Source: Dendrophyllia cribrosa (Eukaryota > Cnidaria > Anthozoa > Scleractinia > Dendrophylliidae). Taken from it: a stretch of DNA of 64,000 nt. A program made the translations under genes and the position numbers. The stretch is from NCBI GenBank assembly GCA_024195265.1, contig JAJLRJ010000003.1:34194620-34258619 (forward strand), written 5' to 3'. Under the pieces are notes generated by a model, which was given only the letters and a program-made list of their open reading frames with translations, was not told the origin of the DNA and made no database searches. Below are positions 56,401 to 64,000 of this stretch, one piece after another (position 1 is the stretch's first letter; each line of letters opens with the position of its first letter).

Positions 56401-59400
56401 GATGGATGGATGGATGGATGGAAGGAAGGAGGATGGAAGGATGGAAGGATGGATGGATGGATGGATGGATGGATGGATGGATGGATGGATGGATGGATGG
56501 ATGGATGGATGGATGGATGGATGGATGGATGGATGGATGGATGGATGGATGGATGGATGGATGGATGGATGGATGGATGGATGGATGGATGGATGGATGG
56601 ATGGATGGATGGATGGATGGATGGATGGATGGTGCAATGTGTTGATCGAGTACCAAATAAACATATTTTGAAGTTTGAAACTAATTGGACTTGGCATCGC
56701 AGAGATATTGGAAGTTGAAAAGTGCTAATTTTTGACCTTTATGATCGTAGAGCGGTCGGGAAAATTGTTGAATCAAGGTTTGAAGTTGAAAGTTAGTGAC
56801 TTTGAGCAGAAAACTATGGTGTTTTGTTCTGCGATAAACTGCAGCAACAATATTATTTAATTCTGATGTCAGTACTTTTAAGTTTCTAAAAGCCTTCGGA
56901 AATCTTTGTACTTTTAGCTATGACTTCCTTAAAGGCCAGAAACAAAACATTTTGCGTAAGTTTGATTTATTATGGTTTCTTTTAAAATTTGAAATTTTTG
57001 GTTTATTTGACCTATAAATTAACAGGATCCATTTTGAGCCACCGTGGGGAAAATAACCCCATTATGAAATATAAGAAAAGCGTTGTTTTGGAGGGACGGG
57101 TGTCGGGAGAGGGATTCATCCTCTGCGAAATCTTACAGCAATAATTTCCAACAATAAGATAATTCCAGTTAAATATTCACCTAAGAACTTGTGAATTGTT
57201 TATATAATGCAGAGTATTTGCCATTGGTCCACTTGCAACCACAGGAGGATATGCCAATCTCTCGGCTCCAGTCATCCGACATTCATATTCTAATATATTA
57301 TGCAGATGGGACTCCTCCAGACCTGGACGAGTGCTTTTCATGACCTTGTTCAGAAAAAAAAAGGGAACAGAATCATCACATTTTGTTGACTGACGCTTTA
57401 GAACATTCTTTGTCTACAGTCACAAGAAAAATCTGAAAAACCGACAAATTAGACTGTTTCAGCGGCGTGTGTGGTCTAAAAACAGGCCGCGACATTTAAC
57501 CATTGACCAGGTTCTTTCTTCGTTTCTCAAATTGTAAACTGTGCTGATAGCGCGGTTTCCAATTCAGTATCGATAGTAATTTCGCAGTTGCTTTGGTTTT
57601 GCATTGCTACGCTTTGTGATTGGCTGAAAAATTTCGCACCAGTTTCTCATACAATTAGAAGTAAAACCAAAACCAATCGTGACTTGCTTGCACGTGTTTT
57701 CCCGCGCTTGGCGCCACCTACCTGTATTGCTTCAAGTTCTGATCGGTTCATTGGATTGTCAACATCTGTTGTGATTGTCAGAGTGATTACATGGTTTTGG
57801 TTTTAAGACACGCAACTGAAAACTGCTCTAAATAATGTAAAAGTGACAATAAACTGTTCTCAAGAGACAACTAGAACTAACAAATGAATTGTATTAACTG
57901 ATTTATTTTCTAATATGGACGTCATGTTGGTAAGCCTTGAAATTTTTTGACACATATTTTCCAACCTTTCTTGTTCTGAAGAGTACTAAGAGCCCGAATT
58001 TTTTAAACTTGTTTGTTTTTACCAAAGGTAGCTTACCTTATTGATAGCTCTGGCTGTTAATGAAGCTGATTCTCTTAGAAGTTTAATTTCTGCTTCAGAT
58101 TTAATAAGCCTCAGCATGTGGGTATTATGACCAAGAATGAGCAAATCTGAAAGGAAATGATAAAGTGATGATAAATTTAGGATTTGTGGAAAGCAAATTT
58201 GGAAAAATAATCTATTAAGTGCACCCAATTAGGTTGGCAACAACTTTATCCAATGGGTACAACTTTAAACCAAGCTGACCTCGATGCATTTATTTCTTGA
58301 CACTGTTTACAGTTAAGTTTTAATATTCGGGTTGGCTGAAATTGGTTTAGGTCATGATTTGTTTAAACATTGTTTTAAAAAATAGCCTTTATATTTTTAA
58401 CCTCCTGGTTAAAATGGTCCCAGAGCTGTTACTTAAAGGGAGTTTTCACGTCCTTCACAGTTGTGCTTTTCTTTAAAGGGAACCTCCATTGTTATTACAA
58501 ATTGACGTTAAATTGTTGGAAATAAAGTCTACATTAATTTTTTAAAAAAAAACAGGTGCAAATATAATTTTAGTGTACAAAAAATGGATATGAGTATCGC
58601 CTATTTTCGCTTTTAAATTTCCCGCGCGCCGCCATTTTGAGTATTTATGACGTGTTACGGTTGTCCAATTGTTGCATACAAAAGAACTTCGATTCTGAAC
58701 AATAGCGGCAACCATAATACGTCATAAATATTCAAAATGGCGGCGCGCGGGAAATTTAAAAGAGAAAATAGGCGATATTCATATCCATTTTTTTGTACAA
58801 GAAAATTATATTTGCACCTGTTCTTTCAAAAAATTAAAATTTCGACTTGATTTCCAACAATTTAACGTCAATTTGTTCTGACAATGGAGGTTCCCTTTAA
58901 ATATAAGACATTAGCTCTGAAGTTCAGAATCGAGAAATGATCGCATTTTTATAGGGCAGTTTTCAATTTTTTTTATTGAGGGCTGTGAAACGAAACCCAA
59001 AGAAATTACTCTAGCCAATCAAAACAGAGACAGATCATTCAATCAAAAACTCAGTGTTCATAGCAAAGACATGTCGCTGGCTCCAAGGGCAGGAAACAGC
59101 GTGCGAGTAAGTCACAATTGGCTTAGATTTACTTAGCTCTGATTGGTTTATAAGTGGCGCAAGATTTTTTTAGCCAATCACAAAGGATAACAATCCAAAA
59201 CCAAAGCGATCGAAAATTACTTTCGACACTGTACTAAAAACCGCTTAATAAAGCGCCATCAATCGTAATTGAAGGCCTCCTGACAAGAATGTCCTAAGTA
59301 TTTTTTCGCAACTTTCACTAAAATATTGTATGTTTTAGGCCTTTAAAAGCACAATTTTGTCAAATTAATGATTTATTATTGTTAAGGTACTTAAAACAGA

Positions 59401-61548
59401 TCAAAAATGGGGAAGAAAATCCACATCTTTGAGAAAATGTTTTGGGCCTTAGGCCACCCTATGTATCTCTTCAAGATAAAATTTTATTCTGTTCGAAGAT
59501 AGAAGATTTATTGACCTGGTTGAAATCCTTTCAGTCATATCTAGTACATGATCCAGTTATAATTTTGGCAAGTGAGTCCCTTTTGAGGCCAAAAATCCAA
59601 GATTTCAGTGAAAATTTTCCAAAAAGCTACTTAGGACATTGTTGCCAGAGGCCTTCAATTACAACAAACAATGGACCCTGAAAAATGGAGTCTCTGAATT
59701 AAAATCCACCAATTACAACCCACAAACGACATATTTTAAAACCCTCTGGCCCAGCTCACTGTGTATCAAGAGACTACATTATCAAGGCCACTTACTTTTA
59801 TAAGTAAACCTCTCTGAGTGGAACAGAACATTGGAGATTTCATCATGAATGCTGGGGTGTGTTGGACGCAAGTGATCATACCACACACAGAAGTCCTTGC
59901 CAGCGTACCTGATGGAAAAGATTTAAACTTTAGCTCCCAAGAGTGCCAATATAAAAAATTATTCAAGAAAAATCCCAAATTTCACTTCATAAAATATCGA
60001 AAAACCAATGACCGTACTATGCAAAAGCACCGCCAAAGAGGTTTCATTTAAATGGTCACACCATAGGGTTTCGTCCACAGACTCAAAAGTTAGAACTACA
60101 CTACATGTCTCCATAAATTGACTCTGGGAGTGAAAGGGTCAAATGCATCTTTCACAGCACCACAAGAAAGTGCAGGACAACAGCTTTTGGTGACACAGAA
60201 AAGTACTCCTCAATACCTTTCACACTTTAGGATTTCATACACACTCAAAAGTTAGCATATAGTATTATTACAATTGAATCCCGATAATTTGAACCTCCAA
60301 GGGAAATCGGAAAAGGTTTGAGTTATTGGGAGTTGGGAGCAGATAAATGGAAATTAGGCAATACTGTAAAAATACTAAATGGTGTTTGTTTACATGCCTT
60401 ATGACTAATCAAATGCCTTTCATTTTAATAATCAGGTTTACTGACCAAGAAAGAGTTCAATTAGAACAATTTTTTAAACAAAACATAGCACAAATGAACA
60501 GAACAAAACAAAGAAAAGCAAAGTAAAAGAACACTATGGTAAAGGACAATGTAAACACTGATAAACTCAGTGTTCTGGATGACATTTGTATGTTTTGACT
60601 TTGACAGATGAGGTTCGAGTTATTGAAGGTATAATAATAAATATAAAGAAAATAACCTGGGAAAACAAAATCACTTAGAATTAGGGGGAGGTTCAAGTTA
60701 TTGAGAGTTTGAGTTACCAGGGGTAAAATTACAGTAAATAACGATAATATAATTAAGCAAAATCAGGGGAAATCGATTTTGGTTTGAGTTAGCGTGAGGT
60801 TCGAGTTCTTGAGTGTTTGAGTTATCAGGATTCAACTGTAATCAGTAGCACACGAAAATTCAGCTCAGAATTTTTCATTACAATAACCACACTAAAGGTA
60901 TTCATCCCCAAAAATTAGAACACAGGAAAGCGCTGCCCTTATTAGAATGACCACATCTTCGAAAGGGCAACTGCCAGATCACCTGGGTGATCACACATCA
61001 CAGACAACCATCACTGAGAACATGAATACTGTTCTAAAAAGAGAAATCAGATGTTGATCACTTAAAAAACTTACCTGTCAGTTAGCACTGAGGCTAGATT
61101 CCGAACTGAATATGACTGAGGGAAAAGGAGATCAGATAACAGTTATTTAAAGCTATCAAATGATTTCAGCTACAACATCATTAAGGCAGAATTACTGCAA
61201 AGCAGGGGTTTCAATAAGAATTGAAGTAGGTGGCTGGCCAAGGTATAATAGGCGGCTGTGACAGATAAGGGGCCGTAAGGCCCCATCCTAATAGGGCGGT
61301 CTGGCAACCGGCGGTGAAAGGAGAAGTAGGCGGCGGTGGTACACTGCCTTTAGCTGGCTTCTATTGAAACCCCTGGTAAAGAACACAAACTTGTCTTAGA
61401 ATGGTCATTTTAAATATAAACTTGGATCAGAATAAAATTAAAGACAATACTTATCTTTATCTGTCAAATTAAACATGAATTCACCTCATCAAATCCAAAG
61501 AAAAGAATTGCATCTCTGGTTCCAGGTCTCTTGCCTTCCCATAAATCC
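50428..61548 (-). CDS. XPNPEP3: Xaa-Pro aminopeptidase 3 (partial: N-terminal exons outside window)
   Basis: M24B metallopeptidase removing an N-terminal residue before proline; mitochondrial in animals (family knowledge). Ten exons, 5' to 3': 61548-61485, 61115-61075, 59908-59796, 58146-58037, 57344-57181, 55773-55623, 54338-54266, 52956-52910, 51802-51642, 50569-50428. All junctions are GT-AG with agreeing phases, giving 354 aa to a stop. The sequence starts [20 protein letters not shown], then [19 protein letters not shown] and [19 protein letters not shown]. The catalytic domain has all five expected metal ligands: Asp in [13 protein letters not shown], Asp in SDITRTWPV, His in [13 protein letters not shown], Glu in TVEPGIYI, Glu in IGIRIEDDV. 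It ends [14 protein letters not shown] ... ARL. The targeting sequence and first part of the N-terminal domain must lie beyond 61548; none was seen up to 64000. Two introns hold very large satellites. Confidence 0.95.
50672..50946 (-). mobile_element. CCAAT-rich MITE, copy F
   Basis: Starts GCGGTTTTCAAACGAGTGTC and ends GATACTCAATTGAAAAC. It keeps GCGCGGGAAAACGCG and CCAAT motifs. It lies in the last XPNPEP3 intron, about 100 bp upstream of the last exon. Confidence 0.85.
51461..51532 (+). repeat. tRNA-like fragment
   Basis: CTCGTTGGTGTAGTGGATA resembles an A box and CTCCGGTTCGAGGC a B box. The anticodon arm does not look intact. It is probably a SINE or pseudo-tRNA next to the XPNPEP3 exon at 51642. 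Confidence 0.4.
51967..52478 (+). repeat. Purine-rich minisatellite (GGAGGA/GGATGGA)
   Basis: About 510 bp built from GGGAGGA and GGATGGA units, with almost no pyrimidines on the plus strand apart from periodic T. It lies in the XPNPEP3 intron between exons 52956-52910 and 51802-51642, so the pre-mRNA reads CCTCCCT. Long ORFs across it are artefacts. Confidence 0.95.
52975..53392 (+). repeat. Third diverged copy of the 53.4 kb repeat arm
   Basis: AAAATCAAAGTATAAAGCAAGG, ATAGAACATTAAACGCGACG and ATGATAGAGCCCAGCACGG match the arms described at 53393-53776. CTATAAGAGG lies before it (53012-53023) and again at about 53782. Confidence 0.55.
53393..53776. repeat. Long inverted repeat (arms about 140 bp)
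   Basis: 53393-53533 (GCATTTTCG complement, AAATAGAGATAAAATCAAAG, AACGACATGATAGAGCCCA) is inverted at 53618-53776 around an 84 bp spacer. It lies in an XPNPEP3 intron. Confidence 0.8.
54716..54978 (-). mobile_element. CCAAT-rich MITE, copy G (diverged)
   Basis: Left end eroded (GAGCCGTTTCCAGATGAGTA); right end CGACACTGAATTGAAAACCG. CCAAT motifs persist but the E2F-like site is changed to AGCAGGAAAACGCG. Confidence 0.8.
55040..55215. repeat. Inverted repeat GGGCCTGGTCGCACTACAGTC
   Basis: AGGGCCTGGTCGCACTACAG at about 55044 is inverted at about 55190-55208 (CTGTAGTGCGACCAGGCCCT), with AAAACAAAATTAGCCCGTGC paired inside. A small palindromic MITE in an XPNPEP3 intron. Confidence 0.8.
55829..56632 (+). 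repeat. 800 bp (GGAN)n satellite: GGAG, then GGAA, then GGAT
   Basis: Successive blocks of GGAG (55829-56030), GGAA (56030-56150, 56231-56268) and GGAT/GATG units (56186-56216, 56268-56632). It lies in the XPNPEP3 intron upstream of the exon that starts at 55773, so the pre-mRNA has CCTCC, CTTCC and CATCC repeats ending about 55 nt before that 3' splice site. Translated ORFs here are artefacts. Confidence 0.97.
56640..57180. other. XPNPEP3 intronic DNA, no feature recognised
   Basis: AT-rich, no family motif or repeat structure that I could recognise. Confidence 0.4.
57549..57831 (+). mobile_element. CCAAT-rich MITE, copy H
   Basis: Starts GCGCGGTTTCCAATTCAGTA and ends GCAACTGAAAACTGCTCTA. 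The interior matches copy A, including TTTTCCCGCGCTTGGCGCC and CCAAT motifs. It lies in an XPNPEP3 intron. Confidence 0.87.
58477..58896. mobile_element. Palindromic element with TTAA target duplication
   Basis: Ends are AGGGAACCTCCATTGT and ACAATGGAGGTTCCCT, flanked by TTAA (58473-58476, 58897-58900). The arms pair for most of their length, including TTTAAATTTCCCGCGCGCCG and its complement. It lies in an XPNPEP3 intron. Confidence 0.9.
58951..59248 (-). mobile_element. CCAAT-rich MITE, copy I (diverged)
   Basis: Starts TAGGGCAGTTTTCAATTTTT and ends GACACTGTACTAAAAACCGC. CCAAT motifs are partly kept; the E2F-like site is lost (AGGGCAGGAAACAGCG). Confidence 0.78.
60271..60838 (-). mobile_element. 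Pogo/Tigger-like MITE, copy 2
   Basis: TA-bounded. Ends are CAATTGAATCCCGATAATTT and GTTATCAGGATTCAACTG. The interior is inverted relative to copy 1 (shares CTGGATGACATTTGTATG). It lies in an XPNPEP3 intron. Confidence 0.85.
61203..61375. mobile_element. Small hAT-like MITE with CAGGGGTTTCAATA ends
   Basis: Ends are CAGGGGTTTCAATAAGAA and TTCTATTGAAACCCCTG. The left half is similar to the complement of 62960-63063. No exact target duplication was found. It lies in the XPNPEP3 intron between exons 61548-61485 and 61115-61075. Confidence 0.75.
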
Positions 61549-61620
61549 CTTCAAATGATAAGGAAAATTCAAAAATTAATAGTGCTTACAGAATTAACAG
61601 AGTTAAAAATTAATGGCAAT

Positions 61621-62289
61621 GTATGGCAAACAATGGCTATTATAACATCATGCCACATTACATTTATTTAGAGAGCTTTTTTAATTGAGACCAAAGTAAT
61701 CCTGCATTATATCCAGATGCCACGTTTTTCTTGTAGGAGGCTGAGCATGGGAAGGATGATTAAATCCTCCCCTTGGTCCGTTGCATTCTCTGTCAATCTT
61801 TCCCACAACCTTCCCGATTGGACTAGAGAAAGTGCAGGGCTGTTAATAGAAGCCAGCTACCAGCAGTGTACTGCCGCCTACTGAAACTGTAACTGTTGTG
61901 AATTTTGATCGTAATTTTCACGAATATAATTTTGTAGTTTTTTTGTATGGCAAACAATGGCTATTATAACATCATGCCACATTACATTTATTTAGAGAGC
62001 TTTTTTAATTGAGACCAAAGTAATCCTGCATTATATCCAGATGCCACGTTTTTCTTGTAGGAGGCTGAGCATGGGAAGGATGATTAAATCCTCCCCTTGG
62101 TCCGTTGCATTCTCTGTCAATCTTTCCCACAACCTTCCCGATTGGACTAGAGAAAGTGCAGGGCTGTTAATAGAAGCCAGCTACCAGCAGTGTACTGCCG
62201 CCTACTTCGCCCCTCACCGCCGGTTACTGAAACTGTAACTGTTGTGAATTTTGATCGTAATTTTCACGAATATAATTTTGTAGTTTTTT
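61621..62289 (+). repeat. Near-identical tandem duplication, offset 324 bp
   Basis: Unit 1 (61621-61944) and unit 2 (61945-62289) start GTATGGCAAACAATGGCTAT and match closely throughout. Unit 1 lacks about 20 bp (TTCGCCCCTCACCGCCGGTT) present in unit 2. Each unit begins with a MITE-end-like GAGAGCTTTTTTAATTGAG. Confidence 0.95.
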
Positions 62290-62623
62290 TGTTATTGTTT
62301 TGGGCGCCATAAATGAGGCCAGGACTGGGCCCAAAACCGCGGAAGAGCTGGGCCGAAAATCTAACCAATTAAGAGGTGATAGAATTTTTCGAATCTGACT
62401 TAAAATCGAAATATATTTTAAATTGAATCAGTTACAACGATTTGCGAAGTTAATAGTAACAAAGTAGAAGATCAACTGAATGTATGCGAATAAGAATGAC
62501 ACAGAATTGTAAGTAGAAAAGTGTTTAGTACGTCTTAGGATTTGTAGATTTAAACTTGAGGGTTTAGATTCAAATTTTTGCAAGAATGTAACTTGTCATT
62601 TAATTTTCTTTTCACAGTTGACT

Positions 62624-62715
62624 AGCTTCAGTTGTCCAGCAATCTAGATTCAGTTGTCTAGCGATCTAGCTTCAGTTGTCTTGCGATCTAGCTTCAGTTG
62701 TCTAGCGATCCAGCT
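62624..62715 (+). repeat. Tandem repeat of about 22 bp (AGCTTCAGTTGTCTAGCGATC)
   Basis: Four diverged units of AGCTTCAGTTGTCTAGCGATC. The surrounding 62290-62930 otherwise shows no gene. Confidence 0.88.
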
Positions 62716-62929
62716 ACGTACAGTCTAGCGACGATCTGGACAAATTTAGCGCAAAATAAAAATTGGTCTGGCATACATCAGTTCGTGTATCCTTCATTTT
62801 AAAGTAGCGACTCATCCCAAAGCCGCGAAACAGTCACTAAATCTCACATCACAAACAGAACTTAAAGCGCAATCGTCAAAAGTTCTACTGTCTTACATTT
62901 CACTCAATTTCATGTTCAGACTGCTGGAA

Positions 62930-63063
62930 ATTGCATTTCCAAGCCCCTAGATTTCAAACTTTTATGGAGGGCATGCCCCCAGACCCCCCAAGTGGGACGG
63001 GGCCTGACGGCCCCCTTATCAGCTGTCACAGCTGCCTACTTCACTTCTTATTGAAACCCCTGA
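62930..63063 (-). mobile_element. hAT-like element end
   Basis: Ends TTCTTATTGAAACCCCTG. The subterminal part CCAAGCCCCTAGATTTC and GGGCATGCCCCCAGACCCCC resembles the right end of the 15-17 kb hAT. Its other end was not located. Confidence 0.6.
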
Positions 63064-63150
63064 AAGTGGCACTAGATTTTTTAGCCAATCATAGAGCGTA
63101 GCAATTCAAAACCAAAGCAATCATGAAATTACTTTTGACACACGCCACTC
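63063..63150 (-). mobile_element. CCAAT-rich MITE, copy J (one end only)
   Basis: Only the right third is present: AGTGGCACTAGATTTTTTAG, CCAATCATAGAGCGTAGC and TTTTGACACACG. It abuts the hAT-like end. Confidence 0.7.
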
Positions 63151-63423
63151 TAATTAGTCGAGAAGTAGCAAATTTTTTAACAATCTCAGAGCATTGTAAA
63201 GTAAAACCAAATTAGCAAACAAAAAAAATAATTATTGTTTGTCACTAAATTGAAATGCATTCCATTCTTCCTAGTGTTAAATGCAACTAGTCTGTTTGCT
63301 AACAAGCCTTAGTAATCAGGCAGTGCATTTCACAGAAATTGGTTGGGATTAAATATTGTTTTTTTTTTTTTCTAGCCTGTTGACTTTATCACCCAATATT
63401 GGAGTAGTACCAGTGCACATTAT

Positions 63424-63946
63424 GGAGTGATTTTCAGTTTTGTATTGAAAGTAGTTTGGTGATTGCTGTATGGTTTTTGCATAACTATGCTAAATGTGAT
63501 TGGCTAAAAACATTTGTGCCACTTTCTTAACCAATCAGAAGCAAAACTGCAAAACCAAGAATGTAACTTTCCTTGTAACCTTCCATGCTTAACGTCGGTT
63601 ACATGTAATAGGCCTTATGCATGTTTACGTCAGACTAGCTAATTTCACCCCCAAGCCTCGCTTTTGAAGTGTAAACCTGTGACAATCTCATCAATGTATT
63701 CTCAAAGGAGCAAAGTTGAAAAGAATACCCACTCAAAACAACATGAACTTGTCAAAGGTTTGCAAAGAATTTTGTACAAACGAGGCTTGGTGGTGAATTT
63801 TGAGCTGGTGACGTAATCGTGCATAAGGCCTATTACTTCAAGTTGTGATTGGTTCATTGTATTGTCTGTCTCTGTTGCGATCGGCCAGAGTACATGTAAT
63901 GACATCGGTTTTGGTTTTATGACACTCAAAGTGAAAACTGCCCTAT
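63424..63946 (+). mobile_element. CCAAT-rich MITE, copy K, split by a nested element
   Basis: Left part 63424-63607 and right part 63834-63946 together resemble copy A (GTGATTGGCTAAAAACA, ACCAATCAGAAG; GTGATTGGTTCATTG, GGTTTTATGACACTCAA). The E2F-like site is not recognisable. Confidence 0.78.
63608..63833. mobile_element. TA-flanked MITE nested in copy K
   Basis: Ends ATAGGCCTTATGCA and TGCATAAGGCCTAT flanked by TA. The inner blocks AAGCCTCG and CGAGGCTT also pair. It interrupts the MITE at the ACATGTAATTGCTTC position seen intact in other copies. Confidence 0.82.
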
Positions 63947-64000
63947 GACCAAGTAATATGGTAAAATTACTGTGCATACACAACTTATGTAGTATTACAA

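Noticed and set aside
55731..56718. Long ORFs on both strands encoding MDGW- or IHPS-type repeats
   Set aside because: They are translations of a (GGAN)n satellite inside an XPNPEP3 intron; any frame without stops is open by composition.
1..64000. CRISPR array, operon or prokaryotic genes
   Set aside because: Introns, SINEs, LINEs and animal gene families show this is eukaryotic nuclear DNA; the tandem arrays present are satellites without unique spacers.

Overview
The window looks like nuclear DNA from a cnidarian, most likely an anthozoan such as a stony coral or sea anemone. The genes are split by short exons and long AT-rich introns with canonical GT-AG sites. The encoded proteins are typical animal families. 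The intergenic and intronic DNA is crowded with LINE, Penelope, hAT, pogo-like, SINE and MITE relics. Species assignment is inference; nothing here fixes it.

I can support five host genes. (1) WDR46 (UTP7 family, nucleolar, small-subunit processome), minus strand, 1473-14556: 15 exons that join in frame to 529 aa. (2) An intronless endophilin-A-like BAR-SH3 gene, plus strand, 19244-20311, with an unusual SH3 domain. (3) ANKRD45-like ankyrin gene, minus strand, 34763 down to 29957: four exons, last exon not found. (4) An intronless type II membrane protein with O-fucosyltransferase-like motifs, minus strand, 42133-43449. (5) XPNPEP3 (aminopeptidase P3), minus strand, 50428-61548: ten exons holding the whole catalytic domain; the N-terminal exons lie beyond the window. 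These genes have no obvious shared pathway.

Much of the rest is mobile DNA. A 260-290 bp MITE family with ends like GAGCAGTTTTCAATTGAG has about eleven copies; most carry several CCAAT boxes and an E2F-like TTTCCCGC site. Four unrelated elements are bounded by TTAA, and one has its empty site elsewhere in the window. Three hAT-like elements starting CAGG share 5-bp target duplications. A 2.6 kb hAT relic with a perfect 8-bp duplication ends 16 bp upstream of the first ATG of the fucosyltransferase-like gene. An 860 bp element has dense ATCGAT arrays at both ends and encloses a small domain-like ORF. A 1.77 kb near-palindrome lies just 3' of the endophilin gene.

Layout: 0-15 kb WDR46 and intronic repeats; 15-17 kb hAT relic; 19-23 kb endophilin gene and giant palindrome; 23-27 kb mostly unexplained; 27-35 kb MITEs and ANKRD45; 35-41 kb two LINE fragments; 41-46 kb fucosyltransferase-like gene and hAT; 46-50 kb minisatellite, palindromes and a Penelope-like relic; 50-62 kb XPNPEP3, with very large pyrimidine-rich (sense strand) satellites in two introns; 62-64 kb hAT-like and nested MITE pieces.
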